Positions 21,209 to 30,322 of a stretch of 64,000 bases of DNA are shown here, in pieces. Position numbers and translations under genes: made by a program. The stretch covers positions 1 to 64,000 of the IMG/VR virus record IMGVR_UViG_3300021963_000055; one strand, written 5' to 3'. The notes beneath the pieces are model-generated. The model ran no database searches and was not told the origin of the DNA. It was given only the letters and a program-made list of their open reading frames with translations. How positions within the stretch are numbered: the stretch's first letter is position 1; every line of letters begins with the position of its first letter. This stretch comes from a virus.

Positions 21209-22590
21209 ACTTTAAATCCGTCAAATGTTCTAGTTTGATGTTTGGTGATTTTTTCTTGGAAGTTGTACTCTTCGTCTTGACCAGAATCAACAATGTTTCG
21301 TTGAGCACTGTCCTCCACATTATACAGCTTCATCTTGGATCTGTCAATACCCACCACGAACCTCTTGTATGCTGTAGGATCGTTGTAACGATTCTTTAAC
21401 TGCTTGATCATAATCTGATTCAAGCTTTCCAACTCTTCAGTGCTAATAAGGGCAAACATAAAGTCAGCAGTAGCAGGAAGACCAAATGATTCAGAGGTAT
21501 CGGTAAGCTCAACATCAGAGTTACCATAACCTGAACGAGTAGTTTGTGTAGCAGAGACAATAGGAACATTGCACTCCACAGCAAGTCCACGTAACTCTTC
21601 AGCAATCGCTTTGACATAAGTGTAAGAGTTAACGAGAGTTCCCTTGTATCGAGAAGATGCACAGATATTTAGATAATCAATAAAGATAATATCTGGTCTA
21701 AATCCTTTCTTTAGTGCAAGATCATTCAATAAAGATTTAAAATGTCCAACGTGAGCTGATGCAGTTGGATATTCTTTGATGATTAGCTTTCCTCTAGTCT
21801 TTTCCTGTAACTTATTTAATTTTGATTCGTAACTAGATTTAGGTAGACTTACAATATCTTGAATATTTACATTCAAGAGGTTGGCATCAATTCTTTCAGC
21901 AATGCGTTCTTCTGCCATTTCCAGCGTAATGTACAGAACGTTCCTCCCTTGGAGCAAGACGGAGCTAGCAACGTGGCACATGAATAAAGACTTCCCGACA
22001 CCCGTACCAGCAAGAGCGATATTAAGAGTTTTGTTAGGGAGACCACCTTTCGTGATTTTGTTAAGTAGTTCAATATCAAAGGGAATTTTGTCTTCTTTTT
22101 TGTGGTAGAAATCATATCGAGAATCTGAATCTGAAATATAGTCATGACCAATATGGTCATCAAATGAAACTGATAGTGCATCGGAAAGGATAGAAGGTAT
22201 TGAATCCTTACTTCTAGTTTTATCCTTTCCATCTGCGATTTTAACTGATTCTAGTAGAGCCAAATAAATGGCTCTATCTTTACACCATTTTTCAGTAGTG
22301 TCTAGCAACCATTGCTGATCGACTTTTTCCTCTTTTAAATCAGCAATAGTCGCCATAGCACTCTGAAACATATCATCAGAGATGTCCTTTCTATTTTCAA
22401 TTTCAATATTTAAAACTGACTTAGTAGGAATATCGTCATACTTAGTTACGAAATTATAGATCTCCTGAAAGATAATTTTTTCGTAAATAACATCGAAGTA
22501 TGTTTCTTTGATAAAGGGAATTACTTTTCTTGTATAGGTTTCATCATATAAAAGATTTGAAAGAATCTTTGTTTCAAGTCTATCCATCAA
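21205..22590 (-). CDS. 41: Replicative DNA helicase (DnaB family)
   Basis: A 461-residue homologue of T4 gp41. RecA-type core: Walker A Gly-Thr-Gly-Val-Gly-Lys-Ser (about 195-201), Walker B Ile-Ile-Phe-Ile-Asp-Tyr, the sensor-like Thr-Gln-Thr-Thr-Arg-Ser-Gly, and an arginine-finger region near the C-terminus. It forms a hexamer that unwinds the lagging-strand template with primase gp61. The 4-base overlap with uvsX and its promoter (22626-22654) point to a joint unit. Confidence 0.96.
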   Translation of the reverse strand: MMDRLETKILSNLLYDETYTRKVIPFIKETYFDVIYEKIIFQEIYNFVTKYDDIPTKSVLNIEIENRKDISDDMFQSAMATIADLKEEKVDQQWLLDTTEKWCKDRAIYLALLESVKIADGKDKTRSKDSIPSILSDALSVSFDDHIGHDYISDSDSRYDFYHKKEDKIPFDIELLNKITKGGLPNKTLNIALAGTGVGKSLFMCHVASSVLLQGRNVLYITLEMAEERIAERIDANLLNVNIQDIVSLPKSSYESKLNKLQEKTRGKLIIKEYPTASAHVGHFKSLLNDLALKKGFRPDIIFIDYLNICASSRYKGTLVNSYTYVKAIAEELRGLAVECNVPIVSATQTTRSGYGNSDVELTDTSESFGLPATADFMFALISTEELESLNQIMIKQLKNRYNDPTAYKRFVVGIDRSKMKLYNVEDSAQRNIVDSGQDEEYNFQEKITKHQTRTFDGFKV

Positions 22591-23627
22591 GCCTCGTCTC
22601 CATCAAGGGTGTCGATCACCCCATAACTATACTCCTTTTTGGCGCATTCGTCAAGTGCTTCCATCACTTCGGGGGTGAAAAATTTTTCAGGCTCTGAAAG
22701 AATAGCCTTAGCATAAAATTTCCCACCATTAATTTCATAACGACCCCCAGATTTAATGAAGACTCCGTGCTTCTCACCCAATTCCAATAGTCCATAGTAC
22801 TTGTCAAGTCCACGTTCATCATAGAATAGCCTCGTTTCAATTAGTGAATTTTCTTTTGTAAACCTAGACTTAAATGCTTTACACTTAATGATGTTACCAA
22901 CTACTTCAGTGCCATCTTTTTCCTTTGATTTGGAAAGATATACAATAGTTGAAGCTGCATATTTTAAACCAGATCCACCACCCATTTCTTTGGTTGGCAT
23001 GTAAGATCCAATAACATCATAGGTATGGTTGGTCACGATCATTGGAATTCCTGCTGTGCCAAGCTTCAAGGACAGGATACGGAACACCGATTTGATGACC
23101 TGTGAACGAGTCATGTCACGGGTTTCCTTGCCTGCAGAAGCATCCTCGATTTCCTTGGTGGTCGCAAGCATTCCCAGAGAATCCAGGACAAACATTAGAG
23201 GTGGGCGCTCATTTTTATTGAGCTTCATGTATTCATCAACAACTTTAATTGACTGAGTGCGAAACTCTTGTACAGTTGATACTGGAACCAGACCAACTCG
23301 TTTTGCATCAATGCCACGAGTAGTCATCATATCTTTCGTGATGGCAGACTCAGTTTCAAAGTAAATTACTTCTCCTGTAGGATTTTGTTGAAGGAAGTAT
23401 TTAACGATTGAGAGAGCAAAGAAAGTTTTTCCAGTAGATGACTCACCAGCGAGAGCTGTAATCTTGTTGTTAGGTAGCCCCCCAAAAATACTGCCACTAA
23501 GGAGAGCGTTAAAGATATAACTCCCAGTGTCAACAAAGCCCCCACAATCTCCTGCGGCGACTCCATCTTCAACGATTCCTGCATACTCATTGTCCAGCTC
23601 TTTAATAATACTATTTAAGAAACTCAT
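22587..23627 (-). CDS. uvsX: RecA-like strand-exchange recombinase
   Basis: A 346-residue UvsX (T4: 391). Walker A Gly-Glu-Ser-Ser-Thr-Gly-Lys-Thr (about 60-67), Walker B Met-Phe-Val-Leu-Asp-Ser, and a downstream Gly-Ser-Gly-Leu-Lys-Tyr-Ala loop of the DNA-binding region. It coats ssDNA and drives strand invasion for recombination-dependent replication, loaded by UvsY (encoded at 40215-40646). It is placed between gp43 and gp41. Confidence 0.95.
   Translation of the reverse strand: MSFLNSIIKELDNEYAGIVEDGVAAGDCGGFVDTGSYIFNALLSGSIFGGLPNNKITALAGESSTGKTFFALSIVKYFLQQNPTGEVIYFETESAITKDMMTTRGIDAKRVGLVPVSTVQEFRTQSIKVVDEYMKLNKNERPPLMFVLDSLGMLATTKEIEDASAGKETRDMTRSQVIKSVFRILSLKLGTAGIPMIVTNHTYDVIGSYMPTKEMGGGSGLKYAASTIVYLSKSKEKDGTEVVGNIIKCKAFKSRFTKENSLIETRLFYDERGLDKYYGLLELGEKHGVFIKSGGRYEINGGKFYAKAILSEPEKFFTPEVMEALDECAKKEYSYGVIDTLDGDEA
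22626..22654 (-). promoter_or_regulatory. Possible promoter for gp41 and downstream genes
   Basis: Minus-strand TTGACG (22654-22649), 17-base spacer, TATAGT (22631-22626), inside the end of uvsX and 36 bases before the gp41 ATG. Confidence 0.5.
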
Positions 23628-23646
23628 AGTAACCTCGGTAATAATT

Positions 23647-26139
23647 TTAAAAGAATGCTTCTAGTGTACCACGTTTTTCGGATACCCATCCGATTGCATT
23701 TAGAACAGAGTTTAGTGGTTCAAGGAAGCTCTTGGAGAATTGCATATCGTAATCAATATACTTTTCTACATTGAACTCTGTCGGAAGTGTTTGGAAATAT
23801 GAAATAACATTTTCCTGAATTGGATTAGGAACTTTCAAGTATACAAACTTGATCTTTTCTCCCTCTTGGATATATGGATACTTATTTGAAATATTTAATT
23901 GTTTGATGAGATGATTGTAAAGGATTGCACCTCTAACCTGAATTGGAGTTTTGGGTGCAAACAAGGTTGAACTTCCTTTATACTTATCTAAGTTGTTTAG
24001 ACTCCTTGGGAATGAGATATTAACAATGTCTTGCTTTCTAGTTTCAAGTTTTACATTGTTAATAAAATTAATTAGAGTGTCATTATCTTTGGCAATAATA
24101 ATCTCAAAAGCTTTCATGAGTTTATCACGAAAATAAGATGGAGTAGATGATCTGGCAGTCTCAAGACCCATGATCTTCATCTTTGCCTTCTCATATCTTA
24201 CACCCTCGGAATCCCATACGTTGAGAATATAACGTTTCTTTGCAGTCCAAATTCCTTTATCTGCAATGTTCTCACGTTTCATCTTCATCTTCTGAGCGTA
24301 AGCATTCACATACTCCGCCAGTTCTTGGTAGCAACTTTCAATATAAGTTTCAAGTTCCACCTTACAGATCTTATCAAGGAAGTTAACAATTTTTTCAGTA
24401 GTTGCCTCTCTTCCTTTGAATACAGTTTCAACCAAAGGACCCATATTAAGATAAATGGAGTCAGTATCTGAAGCAATAACATAATCAACATCATGTGTCT
24501 TAAGAACTTTATTCATATACGAATTAATTTTATTCTCGATCCAACGAATAGATAACTGACCCGACATAGTAATTGCTTCTGCATTAGTAATAAGAAAATA
24601 CCTAAAGTATTCATTACCAATAGCACCATAAGCGGAGTTGAGTTGAATCTTACGTGCCATCTGAATGTTGTTGCAGCGGGCAATCTCTTTTTTCAACTCA
24701 ATCGTTGGAGTTTTTTCATATTGCTGTTTAGCAGCAATCATTTTGTTTTTGTATATGGTACGATCTTCATAGATTTTTTCCATCAGCTTTGGGAGAAACC
24801 CCTGCTTATGCGTATCGTACATCGCACCATTTGCACACACTGTTGCACAATCTAGATAACTTGTATCTACTGATTGACTAAGAAGTTTATTTACATCAAT
24901 GGATGGAAACCTTTCATCTAATAATGTTTCAGGAGAAATGTTGTATTGCATAATTAGATGTGGATATAGACTGTTCAAGTCAAAATTTACAACCCAATCA
25001 TGCTTACCAAGAATAGGGTCCTTTACATATGCACCTTCATATGCATAATCTTTCTTCTGAATAACCTTTGGTGGAACTACGATATTCTTTTGCTTTAGAT
25101 AATTGAAGATAATGTTGTCCCAAGTTTTTACCTGAGAGTATACATCCTCAAAATTTTCCTTAGCGTCATATGCCATAGTGATGGCAAGCTCAATTAACTT
25201 CATCTTATCATCAAGACGATCAACAAGTTCTACGTCACGAATGTTGTAGTCAATAAATTTTTGCCAATCATTAGTGTAGAACTCTTTGAAGTTTTCAAAC
25301 TCGGAGTGATCAAGTTTCTTCTCGCCAAGTTCAACGAATGCGATGTGATCAAGTCGATATGATTCTTGGTTGGTATAAGTGAACTTCTTGTATAGATCAA
25401 GATAATCTAACACAGATAGTCCTGCAATCTCATAGATGATGTGAGTGCGACCCATGATAACAACTTCTCGATTGGTCACAACTGTCCAAGGAGAGAATGA
25501 TTTCATGTGCTTTGTAGATAGCACTTTATCTAAACGACGCATAATATATGGAATGTCATACAAATACACGTTCCATCCAGTAACTACATCTGGAGTATCT
25601 TGAACCCACCAATCAAGAAAATTTTGAAGCATTTGTTGCTCAGTCCAGAATACTCGATATTCTACATCTGAACGTGTGTTTTCATACTCTCTAGTTCCCC
25701 AGACAATAATTTCTTTAGTATTGATATCTTTTACTGTGATGCAAAGCATTTCTTCTGAGGCTTCTTGCACATTTGGAAATCCATTTTCGCAAGCAACCTC
25801 AATATCAAGAGAAATAATCTTCATAGAAGAAATATCAAACTTGATTTCCTCTTCTGGAAACTGATTCCCAATGTACTGATACAAAAATCTCTCATATCCA
25901 TACACAGTAAAATTATCTACATTTTCATATTTTGATAAAAACTCCTTGGCTTCTTTAGTTCTATCGAATTTTATTGGAGCTACAAACTGACCATCTAAAG
26001 TAGTATATTTAGATTTTTTATTTGATGGAACAAACAATGTAGGGGAAAACTTGTCTTGGTAGATCTCTTTGACCCCATTATTATATCCCCTATAATGAAT
26101 TACATCTTTAATTAGTTGGATGTTTGTGTAAAACCTCAT
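23647..26139 (-). CDS. 43: Family B DNA polymerase
   Basis: An 830-residue gp43 (T4: 898). Exonuclease motifs Leu-Asp-Ile-Glu, Asn-x-x-x-Tyr-Asp-Ile-Pro and Tyr-x-x-x-Asp are present, followed by polymerase motif A (Asp-Leu-Asn-Ser-Leu-Tyr-Pro), motif B (Asn-Ser-Ala-Tyr-Gly) and motif C (Asp-Thr-Asp-Ser). Both proofreading and synthesis residues are intact. The C-terminal Phe-Phe lies in the usual sliding-clamp contact region. It overlaps the LSm-like 121-residue gene by 4 bases. Confidence 0.97.
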   Translation of the reverse strand: MRFYTNIQLIKDVIHYRGYNNGVKEIYQDKFSPTLFVPSNKKSKYTTLDGQFVAPIKFDRTKEAKEFLSKYENVDNFTVYGYERFLYQYIGNQFPEEEIKFDISSMKIISLDIEVACENGFPNVQEASEEMLCITVKDINTKEIIVWGTREYENTRSDVEYRVFWTEQQMLQNFLDWWVQDTPDVVTGWNVYLYDIPYIMRRLDKVLSTKHMKSFSPWTVVTNREVVIMGRTHIIYEIAGLSVLDYLDLYKKFTYTNQESYRLDHIAFVELGEKKLDHSEFENFKEFYTNDWQKFIDYNIRDVELVDRLDDKMKLIELAITMAYDAKENFEDVYSQVKTWDNIIFNYLKQKNIVVPPKVIQKKDYAYEGAYVKDPILGKHDWVVNFDLNSLYPHLIMQYNISPETLLDERFPSIDVNKLLSQSVDTSYLDCATVCANGAMYDTHKQGFLPKLMEKIYEDRTIYKNKMIAAKQQYEKTPTIELKKEIARCNNIQMARKIQLNSAYGAIGNEYFRYFLITNAEAITMSGQLSIRWIENKINSYMNKVLKTHDVDYVIASDTDSIYLNMGPLVETVFKGREATTEKIVNFLDKICKVELETYIESCYQELAEYVNAYAQKMKMKRENIADKGIWTAKKRYILNVWDSEGVRYEKAKMKIMGLETARSSTPSYFRDKLMKAFEIIIAKDNDTLINFINNVKLETRKQDIVNISFPRSLNNLDKYKGSSTLFAPKTPIQVRGAILYNHLIKQLNISNKYPYIQEGEKIKFVYLKVPNPIQENVISYFQTLPTEFNVEKYIDYDMQFSKSFLEPLNSVLNAIGWVSEKRGTLEAFF

Positions 26140-26501
26140 TTAGAAATCAATTGAGTGTATAGAGTTAAAATTTCGGGGCAGGGTTCTACAATAGTCATGA
26201 TTTTATTTGAGTTGAGAAGAATATCTACATCTTCTGTGAACAGCGGATATCTGACCAATTGAGCGTAATCAGTTTGAATAGTTACAATTTCTTTTCCATC
26301 TTTAATATTTTTTTCTTCTATGGTCCGTAAAAATACTGCATTATCTGGAGGAAAATGTTTATCTTCCTCATTATAATCCCAATAAGTTAAATCCAAAACC
26401 CGATATGGATTTTTCATGTATAGAGAGGGTTCTTCGTCTAGCTCTTCATATTCACAAATAATATAGTCATTGTTGATAAGTTGAATCAATTTGATATTCA
26501 T
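26136..26501 (-). CDS. LSm-like small protein, paralogue 1
   Basis: A 121-residue protein; ATG at 26501 follows GGAG, and the longer frame would cover the promoter. It begins Met-Asn-Ile-Lys-Leu-Ile-Gln-Leu, like the 95-residue protein at 29087, has an Asn-Pro-Tyr-Arg-Val strand, and ends in Lys-Ile-Met-Thr-Ile-Val-Glu...Ile-Leu-x-Leu-Tyr, which aligns with the tail of the 132-residue protein at 38351. The predicted small beta-barrel with a C-terminal helix suggests an RNA- or protein-binding scaffold. It is the first gene of the gp43 unit. Confidence 0.6.
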   Translation of the reverse strand: MNIKLIQLINNDYIICEYEELDEEPSLYMKNPYRVLDLTYWDYNEEDKHFPPDNAVFLRTIEEKNIKDGKEIVTIQTDYAQLVRYPLFTEDVDILLNSNKIMTIVEPCPEILTLYTQLISK

Positions 26502-26529
26502 GGGTAGCTCCATGGGAACAACTCTATGT

Positions 26530-26558
26530 AGTATAGCATACCCAGGAGCCCATGTCAA
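26530..26558 (-). promoter_or_regulatory. Sigma-70-type promoter for the DNA polymerase unit
   Basis: Minus-strand TTGACA (26558-26553), 17-base spacer, TATACT (26535-26530). It directly follows the hsp20 terminator. Confidence 0.8.
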
Positions 26559-26560
26559 GT

Positions 26561-26597
26561 AAAAAGACCCAATCCCTGATATTTGCCAGGGTGGGTC
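26561..26597 (-). terminator. Terminator after hsp20
   Basis: Minus strand: GACCCA with TGGGTC enclosing CCCTG/CAGGG, followed by TTTTT. A long, slightly interrupted hairpin just past the hsp20 stop. Confidence 0.75.
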
Positions 26598-26632
26598 TGT
26601 GCCGACGATATTTGGGGATTTCCCAATTCTAT

Positions 26633-27136
26633 TTATTTGATTGTGTTCTCGCCTGGAAAGTTTGAATTTCTATCCTCTGTTAAAAATTGAGGATCTGATT
26701 TTACTCCAGGAATGCTCCAGGTTGTTTTCTTTTGGTGTTCTGGAATAATTCTTTCAATATCTATAGTTAGTAGTCCATGCTCAAAATTCACAGAGGATAC
26801 TCTATGTTCATCTGAGAGTTGAATTTTACGGGTGAAGGAACGTTTTGATAAACCTTTGTGTACATACTGTCTTGTAGTATCTCGTTCCTCAACTTTGCTG
26901 GCAATTGTGAGAACGTTTTGTTCTGTAAAGACTTCAATCTCTTCTGGGTTAAATCCTGCAAGAGCGACTTCAACTGTGTAGTTACTGTTGTCATGTTTGA
27001 CGATGTTGTAGGGAGGATAGTTAACATTAACCGTGTGCTGCATAGCATCTAATCGGTTAAACATTTCATCCAGACCTACAGCGAGTGGAGCGTAATCGTT
27101 CCAAAATGAGTCTAGTGATTGGGTAGTGAATTTCAT
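26633..27136 (-). CDS. hsp20: Small heat-shock protein (Hsp20/IbpA family)
   Basis: A 167-residue alpha-crystallin-type chaperone. The core domain (about 38-140) has Tyr-x-Val-Glu-Val-Ala-Leu-Ala-Gly-Phe, Leu-Thr-Ile-x-x-Lys, and the signature Phe-Glu-His-Gly-Leu-Leu-Thr-Ile-Asp-Ile. It would hold unfolding proteins, host or capsid, in the cytoplasm. Hsp20 genes are near-universal in T4-like cyanophages. It stands alone between its own promoter (27196-27225) and terminator. Confidence 0.93.
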   Translation of the reverse strand: MKFTTQSLDSFWNDYAPLAVGLDEMFNRLDAMQHTVNVNYPPYNIVKHDNSNYTVEVALAGFNPEEIEVFTEQNVLTIASKVEERDTTRQYVHKGLSKRSFTRKIQLSDEHRVSSVNFEHGLLTIDIERIIPEHQKKTTWSIPGVKSDPQFLTEDRNSNFPGENTIK

Positions 27137-27195
27137 TTTAATTCTCCTTATTAAGCGAGAGTTGGTTTTAGAGACCCCGAAGGCATCTCTTCACA

Positions 27196-27225
27196 ATTAT
27201 ATATATGAGAGTTTGAAAATTGCAA
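27196..27225 (-). promoter_or_regulatory. Promoter of hsp20
   Basis: Minus-strand TTGCAA (27225-27220), 18-base spacer, perfect TATAAT (27201-27196), in the divergent gap between hsp20 and the plus-strand island. Confidence 0.55.
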
Positions 27226-27240
27226 GTGCGGATGACCGAA

Positions 27241-27248
27241 AATAAATA
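27241..27248 (+). promoter_or_regulatory. Late-type box for the plus-strand island
   Basis: AATAAATA on the plus strand, 24 bases before the ATG at 27273; a TATAAT (27252-27257) follows but has no matching -35. Confidence 0.4.
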
Positions 27249-27272
27249 GATTATAATCGGAACAAATTAATT

Positions 27273-27593
27273 ATGTTATCTACTCAATATCGTCTTCGCC
27301 TTGAATTTATCTGCAGTCGAATTGCAAATCATGAGGAAGTAAAATTAGAAGACATGATTTGGGCAGAGAAATTGGCAAAGGTAAATAGAACTGCAGGTAC
27401 AATGCTTCGCCAAGCAAGAAGAAAAGCAGAAAATCCCAACATGCAGGAGGGAGATATGGATGATTTTTTAAACCAACTTGACATCGGTGGACTTGGAAAT
27501 CAAAGAAAAGGAATCAGTAGATTTGATACTGTAGATGATATCGTAGATTTCTTCACAGATGACAAACCAGAAGACTGGAGGCAACATGATTAA
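27273..27593 (+). CDS. Hypothetical protein, 106 residues (plus strand)
   Basis: First gene of the only plus-strand block. A helical, charged N-terminal half (Arg/Glu-rich, with Arg-Gln-Ala-Arg-Arg-Lys at about 50) and an acidic C-terminal half (Asp-Asp-Ile-Val-Asp-Phe-Phe). No signal peptide or catalytic motif. It overlaps the following membrane protein gene by 8 bases. Its family is unknown to me. Confidence 0.7.
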   Translation: MLSTQYRLRLEFICSRIANHEEVKLEDMIWAEKLAKVNRTAGTMLRQARRKAENPNMQEGDMDDFLNQLDIGGLGNQRKGISRFDTVDDIVDFFTDDKPEDWRQHD

Positions 27594-27837
27594 TAATAAT
27601 CTTTATTATGCATTTATTACTGTCTTTGCAATTATAGGATATATAATTGTAGTGGATAAAAATGTTGCAACTTATATAACACTACTATATAAACTATTGC
27701 AAGTAAATGTAAGAAAATTTATATTTTGGATTCAATTTTATCCAAAACTTCGATATGATACTTGGAAATTAAAAAGAAGCATGAAAAAATTCATCAAAGA
27801 AATGAATCAAGATACATCAGGAGATAATAATATCTAA
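27586..27837 (+). CDS. Small membrane protein, 83 residues (plus strand)
   Basis: ATG at 27586 overlaps the previous stop. Residues about 6-24 form a membrane helix (Ala-Phe-Ile-Thr-Val-Phe-Ala-Ile-Ile-Gly), possibly followed by an amphipathic second segment. The rest is basic (Lys-Leu-Lys-Arg-Ser-Met-Lys-Lys). It could sit in the inner membrane with its tail in the cytoplasm. Function unknown. Confidence 0.65.
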   Translation: MINNNLYYAFITVFAIIGYIIVVDKNVATYITLLYKLLQVNVRKFIFWIQFYPKLRYDTWKLKRSMKKFIKEMNQDTSGDNNI

Positions 27838-27880
27838 AATTGTATCAAATATTACAATTTTACTCAGATATATATTAATA

Positions 27881-27982
27881 CGTTCATCTGCTATTTGCGA
27901 ATAGCGAATGCAGACGGAAGTAAGCCGACTCGGAACGGATCGTTCATCGGGAAACCGACGCAAAAGCCGACTGAAGGAACGC
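27881..27982 (+). promoter_or_regulatory. Candidate tandem glutamine riboswitch (glnA-type)
   Basis: Two aligned units. Unit 1 (27881-27937): CGTTC closes with GAACG; a P2 stem TCTGC/GCAGA holds a GCTATT/AATAGC hairpin, followed by CGGAAGTAAG. Unit 2 (27941-27982): CGTTC closes with GGAACG around TCGG-GAAA-CCGA. Both contain AAGCCGACT before the closing strand, and unit 2 has the GAAGGAACGC ending. The glnA glutamine aptamer, as I remember it, has CGUUC, a P2, ACGGAAGUA(A/G)G and GAAG-AACGC. Unit 2 has a degenerate GGAAGTA. It precedes the DUF4278 gene, whose ribosome site is at 28001. Confidence 0.6.
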
Positions 27983-28012
27983 TCTTTAGCCTAAAAATTA
28001 AGGAGAACCCTA

Positions 28013-28171
28013 ATGTCACAAGCAACTTATAGAGGGTGTAAGTATAACACTGACACACCCAAAGAAGAATATCGCCAGTGGTATTCACAAACCCATGCTC
28101 CAGCTCATCCACAAAATACATATCGTGGTGTTGCTTATCGTCCTTGTAACAACCAGGAGGTAGCAAAATGA
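28013..28171 (+). CDS. DUF4278-like small protein
   Basis: A 52-residue protein with two copies of the Thr-Tyr-Arg-Gly-x-x-Tyr motif (residues about 5-11 and 37-43), the mark of DUF4278 proteins that are common in cyanobacteria and of unknown function. AGGAGA lies 6 bases before the ATG at 28013. The leader holds the candidate glutamine riboswitch. The stop overlaps the next start (ATGA). Confidence 0.75.
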   Translation: MSQATYRGCKYNTDTPKEEYRQWYSQTHAPAHPQNTYRGVAYRPCNNQEVAK

Positions 28172-28251
28172 ATTGGTTGAATGTTATTCGTAAACAAATT
28201 CAAAAACAAAATCGCCTACGTCAAGCACAACTTGTAATGGCAATGAAATAA
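28168..28251 (+). CDS. 27-residue basic peptide
   Basis: ATG at 28168 overlaps the previous stop and has AGGAGG 7 bases upstream. The product is a single basic, Gln-rich amphipathic helix. It is very short, but the strong ribosome site and the terminator right after its stop support it as a real gene. Confidence 0.55.
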   Translation: MNWLNVIRKQIQKQNRLRQAQLVMAMK

Positions 28252-28284
28252 AAAAAGAGGGGGTCATAAGACCCCCTTTCTTCA
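28251..28284. terminator. Bidirectional terminator between convergent genes
   Basis: GGGGGTC-ATAA-GACCCCC (28259-28276) with an A-run on the left and a T-rich right side. It serves the plus-strand island and, on the minus strand, the end of regA. Confidence 0.88.
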
Positions 28285-28704
28285 TTCTGACTGTTTTTTC
28301 TTGCCAATATTATATTTACTTTCTAAAGTCCATTCATGTTTGTCTTTAAATGATAAAACTTTAATTTGACTTAATGGAGCTGCATCTGCTACTTGATCTG
28401 CGTTTATGATCTTTACAAGACCCCAATCTTGAAGCAGTTGTGCAATTCTGTTTTTCCTTTGTACATCATTCTGGAAAAGGTTTGCTCTTTTTCCATCGAG
28501 AGCAAATAGCTCTTTAAAATGTACAATATAATATCTACCTTGTTTATGTAATATATGACAAGATTGATATATTTTTTTTTCTTTGCGTGATGCTACGCCA
28601 ATTCTAGTAAGTGTCTCTCTAACTTTTAGAAAGTCATCTGGTTCACTTAGAGTTACTTCAACCATTTGATCTGGTGACCAACTTACTTCACTATCAGTGT
28701 TCAT
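28282..28704 (-). CDS. regA: RegA translational repressor
   Basis: A 140-residue homologue of T4 RegA (122): matching segments include Asp-Asp-Phe-Leu-Lys-Val-Arg-Glu-Thr-Leu-Thr-Arg, Tyr-Gln-Ser-Cys-His-Ile-Leu, Tyr-Tyr-Ile-Val-His-Phe-Lys-Glu and the C-terminal Phe-Lys-x-Lys-His-Glu-Trp. RegA binds start regions of early mRNAs and blocks ribosomes. ATG at 28704 was chosen because GGAGG lies 6 bases before it; an upstream in-frame GTG is weaker. The start is inside gp62, the same arrangement as T4 (44-62-regA). Confidence 0.95.
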   Translation of the reverse strand: MNTDSEVSWSPDQMVEVTLSEPDDFLKVRETLTRIGVASRKEKKIYQSCHILHKQGRYYIVHFKELFALDGKRANLFQNDVQRKNRIAQLLQDWGLVKIINADQVADAAPLSQIKVLSFKDKHEWTLESKYNIGKKKQSE

Positions 28705-29083
28705 TTTTTCCTCCACGATTCAACTTAGATTTAATAAATTCAATTTGTTCGTCTGTCAAAATTTTCAAAGCATTTTTTGCTTTTTCATTATTATATCCGT
28801 AGTACTGTTTGATGTACTCCAGAGAATCCAGCTTCTCTTTCTTTAGCCAAGGAGAGAACCGTTTCTTTGGTCTGATAATATTTATATAAAAATCATATTG
28901 AAGTTTCTTGTCTAAATCGGAATGTAGATTCATTTCATTTGCCAATAAAACAGTATCAACAAATCCAGAAAAGCATCTATTCACAATAAATGAAGGATAT
29001 CCATTTTCACAAAAAGGATCTTCATCCATCAAATTTAATTTAGTCTGATTAATTGAATTTAAATAATCTTTTAGTTCTGCCAC
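28694..29083 (-). CDS. 62: Clamp-loader small subunit
   Basis: A 129-residue gp62 (T4: 187), recognised by its place between gp44 and regA and by the Lys-Arg-Phe-x-x-Trp-Leu-Lys-Lys and Asn-x-x-Lys-Ala-x-x-Ala-Leu-Lys-Ile-Leu-Thr segments. With four gp44 subunits it opens and loads the gp45 clamp. It is shorter than in T4, as is usual for cyanophages. Confidence 0.88.
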   Translation of the reverse strand: MAELKDYLNSINQTKLNLMDEDPFCENGYPSFIVNRCFSGFVDTVLLANEMNLHSDLDKKLQYDFYINIIRPKKRFSPWLKKEKLDSLEYIKQYYGYNNEKAKNALKILTDEQIEFIKSKLNRGGKNEH

Positions 29084-29086
29084 AAT

Positions 29087-29374
29087 TTACACAATAATTT
29101 TTTTATCGGGAGTAACAATTTTACTAAACATTTGTTTATATTGGTCTACAATATCAGAATTTACTTCCGCAACATAGACTACAAATCGCTTATTGACTGG
29201 GATTTCTTTCTGATCTTCGCTGATAATAGGAGACCAAGGAGCAAATCCCATCTTTCCCTGTCCAGTAGGAATTGCAACAATTGCATCCTGAATGGCGAGA
29301 AATTCATCTCCATCCTCCACAATAGTAGCAACAACGTCTTCACCTGAAGACATACGAATTAGTTTTACATTCAT
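29087..29374 (-). CDS. LSm-like small protein, paralogue 2
   Basis: A 95-residue protein: Val-Lys-Leu-Ile-Arg-Met-Ser-Ser-Gly-Glu-Asp-Val-Val-Ala-Thr-Ile-Val-Glu (residues 3-20) reads like the first two strands of an Sm/Hfq-type barrel, then a Pro-rich loop with Ala-Pro-Trp-Ser and a C-terminal helix ending Gln-Tyr-Lys-Gln-Met-Phe. It shares this plan with the proteins at 26136 and 38351. It is embedded between gp44 and gp62, so it is made with the clamp loader. Confidence 0.6.
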   Translation of the reverse strand: MNVKLIRMSSGEDVVATIVEDGDEFLAIQDAIVAIPTGQGKMGFAPWSPIISEDQKEIPVNKRFVVYVAEVNSDIVDQYKQMFSKIVTPDKKIIV

Positions 29375-30318
29375 TTGAATTTACAATCACACATTAGTTC
29401 GGTAAAGCAGGCAAGAAGATTAATTTCTTGATCTGCTGCAAATGGAATTTTAGACTGATAATTTGCAATGATAATTACAGCCTGGGGAATGGATTGTGGT
29501 TCTAAAGAAGAATACAATACATCATAAACACTACGAATAACACGATTTACATCATTATCTAGGTTTTCCACTACCCACTTTCTAACAGAAGCAAAATTTC
29601 TATCTTTCATAAAACTAACAAGAGCTTTAGTATTTACATCAGAAAATGCAGTTAAAACACCACTGTCAATTATTCCACTAGAAGAATATCGCTGAAGTTC
29701 ATTTAAAACTCGTCGCCAATCTGGAAAAAATTTATTGATTACTTCTGCAACAACCTTTTCATCATACTGAACATTCTCTCCCTCAAGAATAATCCTGATA
29801 TGGTTGAAGAATTCTCCTGCAACCTTTGGCTTGTCCTTTCCTGCAATACTGAAGTCAAAGACTGCACACCTAGATTGCAATGGCTCAATAATCTTGTTCT
29901 TATAGTTGCAGGTGAAGATAAACCTGCAGTTGCTATGAAACGTCTCAATATTAGCCCGTAGGAGGAGTTGAACGTCGTTGGTTGTGTTATCTGCTTCATC
30001 AATAATGATGACTTTTGGTTTACCATTTCCTTGAAGTGATACGGTCGAAGCAAAGTTCTTTGCTTGGTTCCGTACCGTGTCCAAAAATCGTCCTTCATCA
30101 GATCCATTGATGACATAAAAATCTACCCCCAGTTCATTACATAGTGCCTTTGCAATAGTGGTTTTTCCAATACCTGGAGGACCACATAATAGTAAATTAG
30201 GAATTTCTCCCTGATCTACGAAATTTTGAAATGTATCTTTTACATTTTTAGGAAGAATACAATCACTTACCTTCTGAGGTCTGTATTTTTCCACCCACAA
30301 GAAATCATTACGAATCAT
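29371..30318 (-). CDS. 44: Clamp-loader large subunit (AAA+ ATPase)
   Basis: A 315-residue gp44 (T4: 319). Walker A Gly-Pro-Pro-Gly-Ile-Gly-Lys-Thr (46-53), Walker B Ile-Ile-Ile-Asp-Glu-Ala-Asp (about 107), sensor 1 Thr-Cys-Asn, and the Ser-Arg-Cys arginine finger. It loads the gp45 clamp with gp62, starting 4 bases after the gp45 stop. Confidence 0.97.
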   Translation of the reverse strand: MIRNDFLWVEKYRPQKVSDCILPKNVKDTFQNFVDQGEIPNLLLCGPPGIGKTTIAKALCNELGVDFYVINGSDEGRFLDTVRNQAKNFASTVSLQGNGKPKVIIIDEADNTTNDVQLLLRANIETFHSNCRFIFTCNYKNKIIEPLQSRCAVFDFSIAGKDKPKVAGEFFNHIRIILEGENVQYDEKVVAEVINKFFPDWRRVLNELQRYSSSGIIDSGVLTAFSDVNTKALVSFMKDRNFASVRKWVVENLDNDVNRVIRSVYDVLYSSLEPQSIPQAVIIIANYQSKIPFAADQEINLLACFTELMCDCKFK

Positions 30319-30322
30319 TCAA

